Notes: generated by a model not told the origin, from the letters alone. 64,000 nucleotides of DNA from Nonomuraea montanisoli (GCF_013363975.1 NZ_JABWGN010000006.1:124001-188000); one strand, 5' to 3'; counted from the first letter of the stretch, positions 43,504 to 52,327 are shown. A program made the numbers and translations.

Positions 43504-44250
43504 ATGGATCTTGTGATGGCCTTCGCCGACGAGGCGCGCTCCCGCCTGGACCAGCTGGTGACCGGCCAGCTGCCCGCCATCAGGCAGGCGGGGGCGCTGA
43601 TCGCGGAGAGCGTGCGCGCCGGAGGCGTCGTCCACGCCTACGGGACCGGGCACTCCGAGGCGGTGGCGCTGGAGGTGGCGGGCCGGGCCGGCGGCCTGAT
43701 CCCGACCAACCGGCTCACCCTGCGCGACCCCGTGGTGCTGGGCTCGGCCGACCCCGCCGGGTTCGACCCGCTGGCCGAGCGCGACCCGCGCACCGCGCAC
43801 GAGGTGCTGGCCCTGCACACGATCGAGAAGTCCGACGCCTTCGTCATCGCCTCCAACTCGGGCGGCAACGGCTCGACCGTGGAGATGGCCCGGCTGGTCA
43901 AGGAGCGCGGCCTGCCGCTGATCGCGATCACCTCGCTGGCCCACTCCGGTGCCATCACCTCGCGCCACCCGTCGGGGGAGCGGCTGTTCGAGCTGGCGGA
44001 CATCGTGATCGACAACCTCGCCCCGTACGGCGACGCGGTCCTGACCACCGAACACGGCGCCGTCTGCGGCATCTCCTCGATCACCTCGGCGCTGGCCGTG
44101 CAGCTCATGGTCGCCGAGGCCATCGGCCTGCTGCTGGCCGACGGAGCGATCCCGCCCGTCTACCTGTCGGCCAACATCCCCGGCTCCGACGCCCGCAACG
44201 ACGCCCTCGTGGCCCGCTACGCCGGGCGGATCAGGACCGGCGCGCTGTGA
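43504..44250 (+). CDS. SIS-domain sugar-phosphate isomerase/etherase-like protein
   Basis: Protein of 248 residues with one SIS domain: VVHAYGTGHSEAVALEVAGRAGG binds the sugar phosphate, and FVIASNSGGNGSTVEMARLVKERGLPLIAITS completes the site. It resembles the UPF0309 group, whose members occur in amino-sugar operons. The reaction may be an isomerisation or a lactyl-ether cleavage of an N-acetylamino-sugar phosphate; this is inference from context. GAGGAA lies nine bases before the ATG. Confidence 0.85.
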   Translation: MDLVMAFADEARSRLDQLVTGQLPAIRQAGALIAESVRAGGVVHAYGTGHSEAVALEVAGRAGGLIPTNRLTLRDPVVLGSADPAGFDPLAERDPRTAHEVLALHTIEKSDAFVIASNSGGNGSTVEMARLVKERGLPLIAITSLAHSGAITSRHPSGERLFELADIVIDNLAPYGDAVLTTEHGAVCGISSITSALAVQLMVAEAIGLLLADGAIPPVYLSANIPGSDARNDALVARYAGRIRTGAL

Positions 44251-45275
44251 ACCTGACGATCGCCGCCTTCTGGCCCCCGCCGCCCCACGAGACGACGGCC
44301 GCCCGCTACCGGGAGATCGCCGACGCCGGCATCGACCTGGTCATCACCGGCAACTACCTCAACGACCGGGTCATCCTGCGGCACGCGCTGGCCTGCGCCG
44401 AGGAGGCGGGGCTCGGCGTGCTCGTCGCCTCGGACCCGCGCGTGGACGTCCTCATGCGCGACCTGGACGCCGATCCCGCGCCGCTGATCGGCCGGGTCGT
44501 CGAGGACTACCGCGCGTTCCGCTCCTTCCGCGGCGTCAGCCTCATGGACGAGCCGCACGCCGGGCAGTTCCCGAGGGTGGCGGCCGGGGTGGCCGCCGTG
44601 CGCGCGGCCGGCGCCTTCGCCTACGCCAACCTCTTCCCCAGCCACGCCACGGACGGACCCTACGCCGCGTACGTGGGGGAGTTCGCCAGGACCGTCCGCC
44701 CCGACGTGCTGTCCTTCGACCGCTACCCGTTCCTGGCCGACGGCTTCGACGACGGCTACCTCGCCGACCTGGCGACGGTGCGCGAGCAGGCGCGCCGGGC
44801 CGGGCTGCCCGCCTGGATGTACGTGCAGACGCTGGCCTACGACGGGCACCGCGAGCCCACGGCCGCCGAGCTGGCCTGGCAGGTCAACACCGCGCTGGCC
44901 CACGGCTACACCGGCATCCAGTACTTCACCTACTGGACGCCCGACCCGGCGCGCGGCGAGGGCTTCCAGCCCGCGCTCATCGGCGGCGACGGCGCGCCGA
45001 CCGAGCGCTACGGTGTGGTGCGCGACCTCAACACCCGCTGGCTGCGCCCGGTGGCGGCCGAGCTGTCCGGCTGGACGTCGGTCGAGCGCGCCGGCGACGT
45101 CCTCGTAGGCCGTTACGGCGAGCGCCGGCTGTTCGTCTGCAACGCCCGGCCCGACGAGCCGGCCGAGGTCACGCTCGACGGGATCAGCGCCGCCTTCGAC
45201 CCGGCGACCGGCTCCTACGCGCCCTGCGGCACGACCTTCACCCTCGCGCCCGGCGCGGCGCGGCTCGTCCGGTGA
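44247..45275 (+). CDS. TIM-barrel glycosidase-like protein
   Basis: Protein of 342 residues without signal peptide. The sequence alternates beta strands and helices as in a TIM barrel: IAAFWPPPPHETTAARYREIADAGIDLVIT, FRGVSLMDEPHAG (possible acid/base Glu), RPDVLSFDRYPFLADG, MYVQTLAYDG and IQYFTYWTPDP. A short beta-sandwich-like end follows (LFVCNARPDEPAEVTLDG). It looks like a clan GH-A glycosidase acting on an imported disaccharide, but I cannot name a family. GTG overlaps the SIS gene stop (GTGA). Confidence 0.7.
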   Translation: MNLTIAAFWPPPPHETTAARYREIADAGIDLVITGNYLNDRVILRHALACAEEAGLGVLVASDPRVDVLMRDLDADPAPLIGRVVEDYRAFRSFRGVSLMDEPHAGQFPRVAAGVAAVRAAGAFAYANLFPSHATDGPYAAYVGEFARTVRPDVLSFDRYPFLADGFDDGYLADLATVREQARRAGLPAWMYVQTLAYDGHREPTAAELAWQVNTALAHGYTGIQYFTYWTPDPARGEGFQPALIGGDGAPTERYGVVRDLNTRWLRPVAAELSGWTSVERAGDVLVGRYGERRLFVCNARPDEPAEVTLDGISAAFDPATGSYAPCGTTFTLAPGAARLVR

Positions 45276-46303
45276 TCCTCTTCGCCGGCGTGGACGCCGG
45301 CGGCACCACGACCCGGGCCGCCGTCCACACGCCGGACGGGACCAGGCTCGGGTACGGCACCGCGGGCCCGGGCAACCCGGCCGCGCAGGGCGCCGCTGCG
45401 GCCGGCGCGGCGATCGAGCAGGCGCTGCGCCGGGCGCTCGACGGCCTGGACCCGTCGCTGGTGGCCGCCTCGGTGGCGGGGGTGGCGGGCGCCGACGACG
45501 GCTTCGCGGAGGTGCTGCGGCGCGTCTGGGTCTCGTGCGGCCTCGCCTCACCGCCCCGGCTGGCGGGTGACGTGGACGTCGCGTACGCGGCCGGCACCGC
45601 GGAGCCGTCAGGCACGCTGCTGCTCGCCGGGACGGGAGCGGCGGCCGCCCGCTTCTCCGGCCGCGCGGTCGCCGCGGTCGCCGACGGGCTCGGGTGGCTG
45701 CTCGGCGACGAGGGCGGAGGGTTCTGGATCGGCCGGGCCGGGGTGCGCGCCGCCGTCCACGCGCTCGACCGCGGCGGGCCGTACGGGCCGCTGGTGGAGC
45801 TGGTCTGCGCGCACTTCGGCGTGCCCGGCGTGCCTGGCTTGCCCGGCGTGACCGGCGTCCCTGACGTCATGATGGGCGGGACCGGCGGGCCGGGGGAGGC
45901 GCGGCGACGCGCCGACCGCGTCGTGCGGCTGGCGCAGGCCGACCGGACGCTGGTGGCGGCCGCGTCACCGCTCGTGGCCCAGGCCGCGGCGGCCGGGGAC
46001 GCCCGCGCGGCGGAGATCGTCGGCGAGGCCGCCCGGCGGCTCGCGGCGACGGCGGGCCGGGTGCTCGGCCCGGGGCCGGTCGTGCTGGCGGGAAGCGTGC
46101 TGGCCGCGGACGGCCCGGTACGGACGGCGGTCACGGCGCTGCTGGCCGGGCACGAGGTGCTCACCGCCCGGGACGGGGCGGGCGGGGCGAGCTGGCTGGC
46201 CGCCCTCGACCGGCTGGGCGACGTCGGCGCGCACGCCCGCTTCACGGCGGGAAGCGGGGCGGCCCGAGCGGCGCAAAACGGGGCGGCCCGCTTCCCGCCG
46301 TGA
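45272..46303 (+). CDS. BadF/BadG-type ATPase, probable N-acetylglucosamine-type kinase
   Basis: Protein of 343 residues of the ASKHA sugar-kinase fold. The phosphate-1 motif is GVDAGGTTTRAAVHTPDG near residue 6, the adenosine region is GTLLLAGTGAAAARFSG, and DGLGWLLGDEGGGFWIGR is the signature of N-acetylglucosamine kinases of the BadF type. It should phosphorylate the imported amino sugar. GTG overlaps the preceding stop. The last 20 or so residues (GSGAARAAQNGAARFPP) arise from repeats at the gene end and are probably not part of the fold. Confidence 0.87.
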   Translation: MILFAGVDAGGTTTRAAVHTPDGTRLGYGTAGPGNPAAQGAAAAGAAIEQALRRALDGLDPSLVAASVAGVAGADDGFAEVLRRVWVSCGLASPPRLAGDVDVAYAAGTAEPSGTLLLAGTGAAAARFSGRAVAAVADGLGWLLGDEGGGFWIGRAGVRAAVHALDRGGPYGPLVELVCAHFGVPGVPGLPGVTGVPDVMMGGTGGPGEARRRADRVVRLAQADRTLVAAASPLVAQAAAAGDARAAEIVGEAARRLAATAGRVLGPGPVVLAGSVLAADGPVRTAVTALLAGHEVLTARDGAGGASWLAALDRLGDVGAHARFTAGSGAARAAQNGAARFPP

Positions 46304-46321
46304 AGCGGGGCGGCCCGAGCA
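46237..46321. repeat. 23-bp perfect inverted repeat plus 18-bp direct repeat at the kinase gene end
   Basis: The 23 bases at 46237-46259 (CCCGCTTCACGGCGGGAAGC...) are repeated in exact inverse at 46288-46310, 28 bp apart. AAGCGGGGCGGCCCGAGC occurs at 46253-46270 and again at 46304-46321. The structure spans the kinase stop codon and can form a long cruciform or terminator. Confidence 0.9.
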
Positions 46322-46372
46322 GGGTGACGGCCCGCTCGACCAGGTCTTCGGTGTAAGGGGTGGCGGGCGACG

Positions 46373-47002
46373 TCACTCCGCGTCCGAGGAGCGGCCCGCG
46401 CCGGGGACGGGTTCGCGGCCGGCCGCGTCCAGGACGAGCCGGGCGGTGGTGGCGAGCGTGGCGGGATCGGCGGGACGGCCCAGGACGAGCGCCTGGTGGA
46501 AGATCGGCCCGAGAGCGGCGTCCAGCAGGCGGCCGGTGAGCCGCTCGTCCACCGGGCGGCCCGTGTGCCGGGCCAGCAGGGCGCCCAGCCCCGCCAGGTC
46601 GCGTTCGCGCTGCTCGCGCAGGAACCCGTCGCGCAGCTTGGCGGCGGTCTCCGGGTCGAGCTGGGCGTGTCCGATGAGCGACAGCAGCACCTGGCCGGCC
46701 GGCTCCTGGAGGAACGCCGCCACGCGGCCGAGCTGGTCCGTCAGCTCCTCCTCCGGTGCGGCCGGCGACGAGCCGGGACGCCAGGCGAGCGGCTGCTCGG
46801 CGTCGTCGACGAGCGTGTCGAGCAGGATGTCCACCTTGGACTTCCACCAGCGGTAGATCGTCTGCTTGGCCACCCCGGCGCGGACGGCGATGCCCTCCAT
46901 GGTCACGCCGGAGAAACCGCGCTCGACCAGCAGGTCGTCGGCCGCGTCGAGCACGGCCCGCCGGATGCTCTCGCTGCGCTTCGGCCCCGTACGGCTGACC
47001 AC
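46373..47002 (-). CDS. TetR-family transcriptional regulator
   Basis: Protein of 209 residues with an N-terminal TetR helix-turn-helix (about 11-60; RRAVLDAADDLLVERGFSGVTMEGIAVRAGVAKQTIYRWWKSKVDIL) and a TetR_C_16-like C-terminal half. GTG at 47002 was taken as start. It lies downstream of the MFS gene on the same strand, and that gene has a clear TetR-type operator, so it probably represses the transporter. The 222 bp between them contain short CTCCCCGGT-type repeats and no gene. Confidence 0.88.
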   Translation of the reverse strand: MVSRTGPKRSESIRRAVLDAADDLLVERGFSGVTMEGIAVRAGVAKQTIYRWWKSKVDILLDTLVDDAEQPLAWRPGSSPAAPEEELTDQLGRVAAFLQEPAGQVLLSLIGHAQLDPETAAKLRDGFLREQRERDLAGLGALLARHTGRPVDERLTGRLLDAALGPIFHQALVLGRPADPATLATTARLVLDAAGREPVPGAGRSSDAE

Positions 47003-47224
47003 GGCCTCCCGGGCCTGGCCGGTCTCCCCGGTCTCCCCGGCCCGGCCGGCCTCCCGTGCCTGGGCGGCCGCGCTGTCCGGGGCGGCGCCGACGGCGGCTC
47101 GTCCTCGCGTGCTGATGGCCGCTCCTCCTTCCGCGCCGGCGCGTCCTCGCGCGCGGGCGCTCCGCCTTCGTCGTACGGTCCGCGGGCATGCGCGGGGCAG
47201 CCCGATTGTGGCACGCCGCCCGCG

Positions 47225-48463
47225 TCAGGCGTGCCGGGACGCCCGGCGGCTCCCGAGGAGGAGGCTCAGCAGGACGCCCAGCGCCAGCACGGCGACCACG
47301 GCGCTGAAGATCTCCCCGGCCGGGCGCAGGCCCGTCAGCCGGATCATCACCCCCACCCCCACGGCGGGCACGGCCAGCATGGAGTACAGGATCACGAAGT
47401 ACGTCGACACCGACGCCCCCCGATGGTCCGGCGCGGCGCGCGTGGTGATGACGGTGACGCCGTACCCCAGGGCCATGCCGGTGGCCAGCCCGTTCACCGC
47501 GGCCCCGGCCAGCAGCGCCGGCAGCGACGCGGCGGCCATGGCCAGGGCGATCAGCCCGGAGCCGGCGACCAGCCCTCCGCAGGCGAGCACGAGCGCCCGG
47601 CCCGGCCGTACGACCCGGTTGAGGAGCTGTCCGGCGGCGGTGCACATGAACGCGGTGAACACCACCGCCCCCGTCAGCGTGGCGCTCGGCAGCCGCAGCA
47701 CCCCCGACAGGAACACGCCGGTCACGGCGGTCAGCACCCCCAGCACCGCGAACCCCGCGCCGGCGGCCATCGCCGAGCGCACGAAGTCGCCGCGGATCTC
47801 GGCCGGCACGTGCGGGCGTTGCAGGCGCAGGGACGGGCGGGAGCGGTTCGGTGCGGTCTCCGGCACGAACGCGACGCCCGCCAGCCCGAGCAGCGCCAGT
47901 GCGCCGATGAGCGCCCACGGCGTGCGCAGGGGCGCCGGCGCCAGGTCGGCCAGGATCCCGGCCAGCACCGTGCCGCCGGCCAGGCCGCCCATGTTGGCGA
48001 ACAGCGCGACCGTGGCCGGGCGGATCCGGCCGTCCGGCGGCATGGCCTCGGCCAGCGCCACCGTGGCGGCGCCCGTCACGAGAGCCGCCGACAGTCCCGA
48101 GACGACCCGGGCGGCGAGCATGACGGTGACGTCGCCGGTCACGAGGAAGGCCGCGGCCGCGACGATCGCGAGCAGGGCGGCGACCATGAGCACCGGCCGC
48201 CGGCCGATCTCGTCGGAGAGCCGCCCGAACAGCAGCAGCCCGGCGACGACGCCGAAGGCGTACACGGCGAAGATGACGGTCACGGTGACCGGCCCGAAGC
48301 CGAAGGCGTGCTCGTACAGGGGATAGAGCGGGGTGGGCGCGGTCGTGCCGGCCATGGTGGCCCAGAACGTGAACGCCAGGATCGCGGGCGCGAGGACGCG
48401 GCCCCGCCGGTACGGCGGCGCGACCCGGCGGGCCTCCACGCCCTGACGCGGGGGATGGCGCAT
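47225..48463 (-). CDS. Major facilitator superfamily efflux transporter
   Basis: Protein of 412 residues with twelve predicted membrane segments. The MFS loop motif LFGRLSDEIGRRPVLM (between segments 2 and 3) and a central charged loop (about 195-225) are present. It resembles drug-export members; the substrate is unknown. The ATG at 48463 lies 42 bp from a 20-bp palindrome that should be the operator for the TetR protein encoded downstream. Confidence 0.9.
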   Translation of the reverse strand: MRHPPRQGVEARRVAPPYRRGRVLAPAILAFTFWATMAGTTAPTPLYPLYEHAFGFGPVTVTVIFAVYAFGVVAGLLLFGRLSDEIGRRPVLMVAALLAIVAAAAFLVTGDVTVMLAARVVSGLSAALVTGAATVALAEAMPPDGRIRPATVALFANMGGLAGGTVLAGILADLAPAPLRTPWALIGALALLGLAGVAFVPETAPNRSRPSLRLQRPHVPAEIRGDFVRSAMAAGAGFAVLGVLTAVTGVFLSGVLRLPSATLTGAVVFTAFMCTAAGQLLNRVVRPGRALVLACGGLVAGSGLIALAMAAASLPALLAGAAVNGLATGMALGYGVTVITTRAAPDHRGASVSTYFVILYSMLAVPAVGVGVMIRLTGLRPAGEIFSAVVAVLALGVLLSLLLGSRRASRHA

Positions 48464-48504
48464 GGATGTTCCTTCCGAGACGTTCGGGATGACGCGTCAA
48501 AGAC

Positions 48505-48524
48505 TAGACGCAACGTCGCGTCTA
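48505..48524. promoter_or_regulatory. TetR-type operator of the MFS gene
   Basis: TAGACGCAACGTCGCGTCTA has perfect 7-bp arms (TAGACGC/GCGTCTA) around six bases. It is 42 bp upstream of the MFS start. ACGCGTCAAAGACTAGACG just before adds half-sites. Confidence 0.75.
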
Positions 48525-48529
48525 ATCAA

Positions 48530-49633
48530 TCACGGATCCAGCCGGTACAGGCGGAAGAAGTCGTTCTCCACCGGCAGCACCGAGCAGCCGGCGAACCCGG
48601 CCTCCTCCGCGTACCGGCGGACCGTGCCGGCGCGCATGACGGTGCCCGTGGCGGCCGAGGGGTACTCGACGAGCTGCGCGGGCAGGCAGTGCGTGACGCT
48701 CCAGCCGTACATCATCCGCTCGACCTTGTCGCCGGGCGCCGTGAACCGGTCGGACACCCGCTCGTCCACCACCAGCACGGCCCCGCCGGGCGCGAGCGCG
48801 GCGCGGGCCGAGCGCAGCGCCTCCACCGGCCGCGCCAGGTCGTGCAGCACCTCCAGGATCATCACCAGGTCGTACGGGCCCGCCGCGGCGATCCGGCACG
48901 CGTCGGCCTGCTCTAGCCGCACCCGGTCGCCCAGCCCGGCCCGCTCGGCCTCGGCGTGGGCGTCGGCGATGGACGAGGCGTCGGCGTCCAGCCCGTCCAC
49001 GCAGGCGTTCGGGAACGCGCGCGCGATCGCCAGCGCCGCCCAGCCCTGGCCGCATCCGACGTCGGCCACGCGGGGCCGGGGGGCGTCGCGCAGGCGGGCG
49101 GTGATGTCGGGCATGGCGGCCAGCCAGGCGTCCGGCAGCTCATGGGTGAAGGCCGGCCGGTTGATGTGGCCCTGCCCGTGGCGGAACGCGCGCCCGTACG
49201 ACTCGTACGGAACCCCCGCCCCCGTGCGGTACGCCTCGGCCACCTCGGCGATCACGCCCCCGATCCCGGCCAGCATGTACGCGAACGGCGCCACATGCGC
49301 GGGGTCGTCGGCGTCCACCAGCACGCGGGCGTGCGCGGCCGGCAGCCGGTAGCGCCGCTCCCCGGCCGGCTCGTCGGGGTCGGTGTCCACGAGACCGGCG
49401 ACGGCCTGCTGCTCCAGCCACTCGGACGCGTAGCGGGGCGCGGTCCCGGTGCGCTCGGCCAGGCCGGCGGCGGTCAGCGGGCCCTGCTCGTGCAGGACGC
49501 GGTAGAGGCCCAGCTCGGCGCCCAGGTAGACGGAGAACAGCTCGAGGGCGCCGAGCGTGTCGTCGAACAGCCGCTCGGCCAGTTGCTCCGCGAGCTGCGC
49601 GTCCTCGGCCACGTGGATGTTGGAGGTGTCCAT
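48530..49633 (-). CDS. SAM-dependent methyltransferase with N-terminal winged helix
   Basis: Protein of 367 residues. The first 100 residues form a dimerisation/winged-helix part (LGLYRVLHEQGPLTAAGLAERTGTAPRYASEWLEQQAVAGLV), followed by a methyltransferase domain with motif I VADVGCGQGWAALAIARA and later VMILEVLHDLARPVEAL and PGGAVLVVDERV. The plan resembles plant-type O-methyltransferases used in natural-product pathways, but no such pathway is visible here. ATG at 49633 follows GGGGGGA. Confidence 0.88.
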   Translation of the reverse strand: MDTSNIHVAEDAQLAEQLAERLFDDTLGALELFSVYLGAELGLYRVLHEQGPLTAAGLAERTGTAPRYASEWLEQQAVAGLVDTDPDEPAGERRYRLPAAHARVLVDADDPAHVAPFAYMLAGIGGVIAEVAEAYRTGAGVPYESYGRAFRHGQGHINRPAFTHELPDAWLAAMPDITARLRDAPRPRVADVGCGQGWAALAIARAFPNACVDGLDADASSIADAHAEAERAGLGDRVRLEQADACRIAAAGPYDLVMILEVLHDLARPVEALRSARAALAPGGAVLVVDERVSDRFTAPGDKVERMMYGWSVTHCLPAQLVEYPSAATGTVMRAGTVRRYAEEAGFAGCSVLPVENDFFRLYRLDP

Positions 49634-49766
49634 GGTGTCCCCCCGGTACGGCACGGAACGGCGCCGTCCCCACGGCGCCGCGAGCCCCCTTCCCCACGCT
49701 AGACGGCGCCCCCGAGCCCCACGCGCGCCCCCTCCCCGCTGCGCCCCGCGCGCGGTGCCGAAGGTC

Positions 49767-50612
49767 TCAGGCGGGGGCCGGGGCGGTGTCGAGCCCGGCG
49801 AGGATGAGGGCGAGACCGGCCTCGAACATCCTGCGGGCCTCCTGCTCCATGTACGGCTCGCCCGGCGCGGGCTCCTCCGCCGGAGACCCCGCCGGAGGCT
49901 CCGGCGGCGTGCTCTCCAGCCAGGCCACCGCGGGGAACCGCGCCGCGAAGTCCGGCGCCACCTCGGCCAGCAGGCCCGCCCGGTCGCGCCACCACCGCTC
50001 GTCCGTCACCCCGGTCGCCGCCTCGGCCTGCCGCGCCTCGGCGATCGTGCCCGCGGCCCCCCGGACGAACGCGAACAGGGTGCCCACCAGGTGCCGCACC
50101 GGGCCGGGCCCGAGGTCGCCGCCGCGCAGGAGGCCGAGCAGCGTCTCCAGCATCGCGTACTCGTGGGGGCCGAGCACCGGCCGCGCCTGCGACACCTGGA
50201 GCATCCACGGATGCCGCAGGTACAGCGCCCACAGGTCCCGGGCCCACGCGGTCACGGCCGCCCGCCGCCCCGCCGCGAGGTCGTAGCCGTCCGGCAGCTC
50301 GGCGAGCGCCTGGTCGTACATGAGGTCGAGCAGCTCGCCCTTGTTCGGAACGTACGTGTACAGGGCCATGGCGGTGCGCCCCAGCCGCTCGCCCACGGCG
50401 CGCATGGACAGCGCGGCCATGCCCTCGGCGTCGGCGACCTCGATCGCCGCGGCCACGATCGCGCCGACGCTCAGCCCCGGCTTCGGCCCCGGCCGGCCGC
50501 GCGTCTCCCCACGCGCCTCCCCGCGCGTGTCGGCCCGCTCGCCCGCGCCGTCGCCGCGCCAGAGCAGCGCCATGGACCGCCGCGCGTCGCCCTGCCCGGC
50601 GAACACCACCAC
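49767..50612 (-). CDS. TetR/AcrR-family regulator with TetR_C_1-type domain
   Basis: Protein of about 281 residues. After an arginine-rich leader, the helix-turn-helix is at about 45-95 (LSVGAIVAAAIEVADAEGMAALSMRAVGERLGRTAMALYTYVPNKGELLDLMYD), and the C-terminal domain contains ARDLWALYLRHPWMLQVSQARPVLGP, typical of the TetR_C_1 group. The start is uncertain; GTG at 50612 follows a GAGGTGG, and family members have a comparable leader ending in SMALLW. The target is unknown, although a neighbouring transporter or methyltransferase is plausible. Confidence 0.82.
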   Translation of the reverse strand: MVVFAGQGDARRSMALLWRGDGAGERADTRGEARGETRGRPGPKPGLSVGAIVAAAIEVADAEGMAALSMRAVGERLGRTAMALYTYVPNKGELLDLMYDQALAELPDGYDLAAGRRAAVTAWARDLWALYLRHPWMLQVSQARPVLGPHEYAMLETLLGLLRGGDLGPGPVRHLVGTLFAFVRGAAGTIAEARQAEAATGVTDERWWRDRAGLLAEVAPDFAARFPAVAWLESTPPEPPAGSPAEEPAPGEPYMEQEARRMFEAGLALILAGLDTAPAPA

Positions 50613-50742
50613 GCCGCCCACCTCACCTCTCGCCGTCCCGAAGATCTCCGTACGGCATAAGGATATGGGTCCCGCAGCCGGCCGATGGCCTCGCGGGTGG
50701 CGGCACGCGGGCATGCTCGCACGGCTGTGCGCGGCGCGCTCG

Positions 50743-51342
50743 TCAGCCGTCCGAGGCGCGCGTCGTCGATGCCCGCAGGAGGGCGAGGGCGGCCTCCCGC
50801 GCCTGCCGGCCGGTGCCGTCCACGCCGTGCAGGTCGGCGACCACGGCGGCGCCCTCCATGAGCGCGAGGATCTGCCGCGCCAGTACGTCCGGCGCGGCGG
50901 CGCCCGCGCGGGCGGCGATGCCGGAGAGCAGCTCCAGGTGGCGGTCCAGGTGGCGGGCCGCCACCTGCCGGGCGGCGCCCTCGTGGTGCTGCACGGCGGC
51001 GTTCACGATCGCGCACCCGCGGAACTTCGGCTCGGCGTACCACCCGGCGAGCGCGTCGAACACGGCGCCGAGCTGGTCCGCGGGCTCCGGCCCCGCCGAC
51101 GCGGCGGCCTCGCGCAGCCAGCGCGTCACCCGGTCGCTGCGGGCCTCCAGCGTGGCCCGCACCAGCCCCTCCTTGGAGCCGAAGTGGCGGTACAGCGTCT
51201 CCTTCGACACGCCGGCACGGGCGCAGAGCCCGGCCACGCCCACTCCGTCGAGTCCCTGCTCGTACAGCACCTCGGTGGCCACCTGCAGGATCTGCTCGCG
51301 GGTGCGTGCAGGGTCCAGTGTGACGCCTTTGTCGACTGGCAT
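50743..51342 (-). CDS. TetR-family transcriptional regulator
   Basis: Protein of 199 residues with the TetR N-terminal domain (about 12-60; REQILQVATEVLYEQGLDGVGVAGLCARAGVSKETLYRHFGSKEGLV) and a C-terminal domain carrying FRGCAIVNAAVQH. It is divergent from an alpha/beta hydrolase gene. Two identical palindromes, ACCGATCGGT, in the 84-bp intergenic region are the likely operators, so it should repress the hydrolase and itself. Confidence 0.9.
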   Translation of the reverse strand: MPVDKGVTLDPARTREQILQVATEVLYEQGLDGVGVAGLCARAGVSKETLYRHFGSKEGLVRATLEARSDRVTRWLREAAASAGPEPADQLGAVFDALAGWYAEPKFRGCAIVNAAVQHHEGAARQVAARHLDRHLELLSGIAARAGAAAPDVLARQILALMEGAAVVADLHGVDGTGRQAREAALALLRASTTRASDG

Positions 51343-51354
51343 GAGGTCGATGGT

Positions 51355-51402
51355 ACCGATCGGTGCGATGTCCTGCTAGCGTGCCTCTTCGTACCGATCG
51401 GT
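51355..51402. promoter_or_regulatory. Paired TetR operators
   Basis: ACCGATCGGT occurs at 51355-51364 and 51393-51402, both perfect 10-bp palindromes within a longer shared GTACCGATCGGTNCGAT. Spacing is 38 bp between identical positions. One lies near each divergent start codon. Confidence 0.8.
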
Positions 51403-51426
51403 TCGATCTCTTGGAGGCGTACGCGC

Positions 51427-52272
51427 ATGACGCCGGACCCCCTCGTCACCGACCCCGCCGCCGGCTCGCGGTCCCCGGCCACGACCCCGGCCATCACCTT
51501 CACCAGCGGCGGCGAGACGCTCATCGGCGTCCTGCACGTGCCCGCGGGACCGGGGCCGCACCCGGTCGTGCTGCTGCTGCACGGGTTCCCCGGCATGGAG
51601 CGCAACTTCGACGTGGCGCAGGCGCTGCGCCGCCTCGGGTACGCGACGCTGGTGTTCCACTACCGCGGCTCGTGGGGGATGGGCGGGTCGTGGTCGTGGC
51701 GGCACGTGCTGGAGGACAGCGCCGCCGCCGTCGCCGCGCTGCGCGAGCCCGGCTTCGCCGCGGCCCACCGGCTGGACCCGGCGCGGCTGGTGGTCGCCGG
51801 GCACAGCACGGGTGGGTTCGCCGCGCTGATGACCGCCGCGGCCGACCCGTCGATCGTCGCCGCGGGCTCGTGGGCGGGGTTCGACTTCGGCACGATCGGC
51901 GCCGCCGTCCGCGAGGACCCGGACAAGCGGGCGGCGTACGTGCGGGCGTTCGACGAGGAGCTCCTCCCGCTGCGCGGCACCAGCGGCGAGGCGCTGGTCG
52001 CCGAGATGGAGGAGGCGGGGGAGGAGTGGCGGCTCGCCCGGCTGGCCCCGCGGCTCGACGGGCGTCCGGTGCTGCTGATCGGCACCAGCCGCGACGCGGT
52101 CACCGCGCACACGATCCACCACGAGCCGCTCGCCGCCGCCTTCCGCGCCCGGCCGTCCGGGGCGCTGGAGGAGCAGGTCTTCGCGACCGACCACGCGCTG
52201 TCGGACCACCGGGTGGCACTCACCCGTGCCCTGGTGTCCTTCCTGGACGAGCACGTCGGCGCGGAGCGCTGA
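51427..52272 (+). CDS. Alpha/beta hydrolase (dienelactone/peptidase-like)
   Basis: Protein of 281 residues with oxyanion motif LLLHGFPGMERN, nucleophile VVAGHSTGGFAAL, acid Asp in GTSRDAVTAHT and His in TDHALSDHRV. The fold resembles dienelactone hydrolase or acylaminoacyl-peptidase-like enzymes. It is controlled by the divergent TetR gene through the paired operators, so its substrate is probably the regulator's ligand or a relative. GGAGG lies upstream of the ATG. Confidence 0.87.
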   Translation: MTPDPLVTDPAAGSRSPATTPAITFTSGGETLIGVLHVPAGPGPHPVVLLLHGFPGMERNFDVAQALRRLGYATLVFHYRGSWGMGGSWSWRHVLEDSAAAVAALREPGFAAAHRLDPARLVVAGHSTGGFAALMTAAADPSIVAAGSWAGFDFGTIGAAVREDPDKRAAYVRAFDEELLPLRGTSGEALVAEMEEAGEEWRLARLAPRLDGRPVLLIGTSRDAVTAHTIHHEPLAAAFRARPSGALEEQVFATDHALSDHRVALTRALVSFLDEHVGAER

Positions 52273-52327
52273 CCCAGGTCCTGGACGCCTCTCCGGGGGC
52301 AGGCTCCCGGCTGCCCGGAAGGCGGGC

